Assembly (NCBI GenBank): GCA_963703235.1 | Contig: OY969802.1 | Span: 620,001-684,000 of the forward strand | Origin: VRUE01 sp963703235 | Lineage (GTDB): Bacteria > Actinomycetota > Thermoleophilia > Solirubrobacterales > 70-9 | Reading direction: 5' to 3' | Length of the DNA stretch: 64,000 nt | Part shown: positions 62,283 to 64,000 of the stretch, piece after piece | Layout of the letters: each line of letters starts with the position of its first letter | Position numbering within the stretch: the first letter of the stretch is position 1 | Notes under the pieces: model-generated | The model's input: only the letters and a program-made list of their open reading frames with translations | Databases searched by the model: none | What the model was told of the DNA's origin: nothing | Translations under genes and position numbers: made by a program

Positions 62283-63519
62283 GGCGGGCCCTTCATGGAG
62301 GCCGGAGCTGTTGGGCAACCTTTGCTCTTTCCGCGCGGGATCTGCGTTCAAAACCGACCTGCAGGGCAGACGGGAGGGCAGGTTTCCATTCATCAAGGTG
62401 AGCGACATGTCGCGTGCTGGAAACGCACGCTTCATCAGTGGGGCGGCGAACTGGGTCGATGAGGACGACCTAGTCGTCCTCAAGGCGAAGCCTTTCCACC
62501 CGCCCACGATCGTTTTCGCGAAGATCGGCGAGGCACTCAAGGCGAATCGGTTCAGGATCCTGACTCAGGAAACTCTCATCGACAACAACCTGATGGGTGC
62601 AATTCCGAACCCCGAATTGGTCAATCCGCAATTCCTGTACTACTTGCTGCAGGCGTTGGGACTACCCTCGCTCGCCACCGGTTCGGCTCTGCCTTATCTG
62701 AAGGCGGGCGACCTGCGGAAGGTGGAGCTTTCGCTTCCCGAGCAAGAGGAGCAACGACGCATCGCGTGGGTGCTGAACGCCCTGGACGACAAAATCGACA
62801 GCAACCTCAGGATCACGGATCTGCTCCAAGCGGCAGCGGTCACTATGTTCGGGGCCTGGTTTCTCGATTTCCTTTGGGCTGACGAGTTCGAGGAAAGCGC
62901 CATCGGCTCCATTCCGCGTGGCTGGTCGGTCGGTGTGTTGTCGGATCTCGCGACCGTTACGATGGGCCAATCGCCTCCGGGCGATTCCTACTCGAACGAC
63001 TCGGGCAATGGAATCCCTCTGGTCCAAGGAATGAGTGCGTTCGGTGAACGCTATCCGAGGATTGGCACTTGGACGTGTTCGCCGACCAGACGTGCGTCGC
63101 CTGGTGCGACGCTGATGACGGTGCGAGCGCCCGTTGGCGCCGTCAACGTTTCGCGCTCCGAGGTCTGCCTCGGCCGTGGGGTGGCGGGCATCCACTCGGA
63201 GTACCCTGCGTTCACGGAGCTCCTTGTTAGAAGCCTGGAGCCGCGCTGGAGGAAAGAGGAGTCGGGAACGATCTTTCCGGCGGTGAACCGTAAGCAGATC
63301 CTCGGTATCCAGGTGGTAATACCACCCCCGGAGAAAGTCCAAGAGTACGAGGGCTTTGCACGGCCCATGATCGACCGGATGCTCTCACTTGCGGCCCAGA
63401 TCGACGGGTTCACGGAGCTCCGTGGCGCCCTCCTTCCCAAACTCATCTCCGGCGAGATTCGCGTTCCCGATACGGCCGACCCGGATGAGGCGATCGGCGC
63501 GGTTGCCGCTGTCGGCTGA
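62272..63519 (+). CDS. hsdS: Type I restriction-modification specificity subunit
   Basis: This 415-residue protein has two target-recognition domains (about 10-140 and 220-340). Each is followed by a conserved helix region (LSLPEQEEQRRIAWVLNALDDKI and PPPEKVQEYEGFARPMIDRML). It sets the DNA sequence recognised by the complex. Composition is less GC-rich than in the flanking genes, as usual for exchanged specificity genes. Confidence 0.92.
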   Translation: MSSEAGPSWRPELLGNLCSFRAGSAFKTDLQGRREGRFPFIKVSDMSRAGNARFISGAANWVDEDDLVVLKAKPFHPPTIVFAKIGEALKANRFRILTQETLIDNNLMGAIPNPELVNPQFLYYLLQALGLPSLATGSALPYLKAGDLRKVELSLPEQEEQRRIAWVLNALDDKIDSNLRITDLLQAAAVTMFGAWFLDFLWADEFEESAIGSIPRGWSVGVLSDLATVTMGQSPPGDSYSNDSGNGIPLVQGMSAFGERYPRIGTWTCSPTRRASPGATLMTVRAPVGAVNVSRSEVCLGRGVAGIHSEYPAFTELLVRSLEPRWRKEESGTIFPAVNRKQILGIQVVIPPPEKVQEYEGFARPMIDRMLSLAAQIDGFTELRGALLPKLISGEIRVPDTADPDEAIGAVAAVG

Positions 63520-63523
63520 CTCG

Positions 63524-64000
63524 ATGGCAGGGTCTCCGGTCAGCGAGGACTCGCTCGTCGAGCAGCCGGCGCTGGAACGACTTCGCAACGCAGGATGGGA
63601 ACACGTCCACGGCAGCGAGCTTGCGGCCGAAGGCCCAGCGGCGGAACGCTCCCGGTGGTCGGACGTGGTGCTGCTCGGTCGCTTGCGGAGGGCGATCGAA
63701 CGGGTCAATCCGCAGCTGCCCGCGGAGTCGGTGCAGCGGGCCTGCGAGATTGTCCTCACCTCCGCCTCGCCGGCCGTCGTCGAGGACCATCGTGACTTTC
63801 ACAATCTGCTGCTTTCGGGAGTCCCGGTCGCCTACGTCGACAGCGACGGGGTCGAGCGAAACGATCACGCGAAGCTGGTCGATTTCGACGACCCGAGCAG
63901 GAACGAATTCGTCGCGGTAAACCAGCTCACCGTGATCGTGGGTGGGAAGAACCGCCGCCCGGACATCCTGCTTTACGTGAACGGGTTGCCACTCGGCCAG
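63524..64000 (+). CDS. hsdR: Type I restriction endonuclease subunit, N-terminal part
   Basis: The frame begins at ATG 63524, 4 bases after hsdS, and runs out of the window after 159 codons. RDFHNLLLSGVPVAY and NEFVAVNQLTVIVGGKNRRPDILLYVNGLPL are the nuclease-domain hallmarks of HsdR: the catalytic RPD followed by the expected VIELKN-type motif just past the edge. The helicase part is outside. Confidence 0.92.
   Translation, partial: MAGSPVSEDSLVEQPALERLRNAGWEHVHGSELAAEGPAAERSRWSDVVLLGRLRRAIERVNPQLPAESVQRACEIVLTSASPAVVEDHRDFHNLLLSGVPVAYVDSDGVERNDHAKLVDFDDPSRNEFVAVNQLTVIVGGKNRRPDILLYVNGLPLGQ

Overview
The window is very GC-rich DNA with many GTG/TTG starts and stop/start overlaps. It reads as an actinobacterial chromosome, most likely Thermoleophilia/Solirubrobacterales-like. 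This is inferred from the full division/wall cluster (mraZ to ftsZ, no ftsA), a DNPR-type (meso-diaminopimelate) MurE, RHS-core and small four-helix membrane proteins of the type common there, and Ku/LigD end joining. I could not check taxonomy by search.

Layout. (1) 1-8.5 kb is an accessory island. It holds a broken chymotrypsin-like protease, an expanding and decaying family of small lipoproteins, one lipoprotein fused to an RHS core with a Cys-rich tail and followed by a membrane protein (a toxin/immunity candidate), paralogous four-helix membrane proteins and an antitoxin remnant. (2) 8.5-15 kb is a cobalamin-riboswitch operon: two secreted DUF4430-type proteins, an ECF transporter T component, a double ATPase, and an S component fused to an alpha/alpha toroid. 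(3) 15-25 kb holds a tRNA-like element, a nitroreductase, glpD, a transaldolase-like aldolase, a degenerate Rho paralogue, a DUF192 protein, a two-component pair and Tad/Flp export genes. (4) 25-30.7 kb has two large secreted proteins, one RTX-like and one glycoside hydrolase with propeller and FG-GAP repeats. (5) 30.8-46.5 kb is the dcw cluster under an MraZ operator. (6) 46.7-51.2 kb is the glycine cleavage system gcvT-gcvH-gcvPA-gcvPB, with gcvPA frameshifted. (7) 51.1-53 kb has a LigD polymerase domain and Ku on the minus strand. (8) 53-60.7 kb holds a FetAB-like exporter, an MFS pump, trpS, scpA-scpB-rluB, an AroH-type chorismate mutase and hisC. (9) 60.7 kb to the end is a type I restriction-modification locus, cut by the window edge.

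The most interesting points are these. The cobalamin operon contains, as separate membrane-linked parts, the two folds that together form animal transcobalamin and intrinsic factor. Two families of palindromic repeats, plus several single hairpins, sit inside housekeeping genes in frame (ecfA, murC, murE, murF). The island shows gene-family growth with capture of an RHS tip by a lipoprotein signal sequence.
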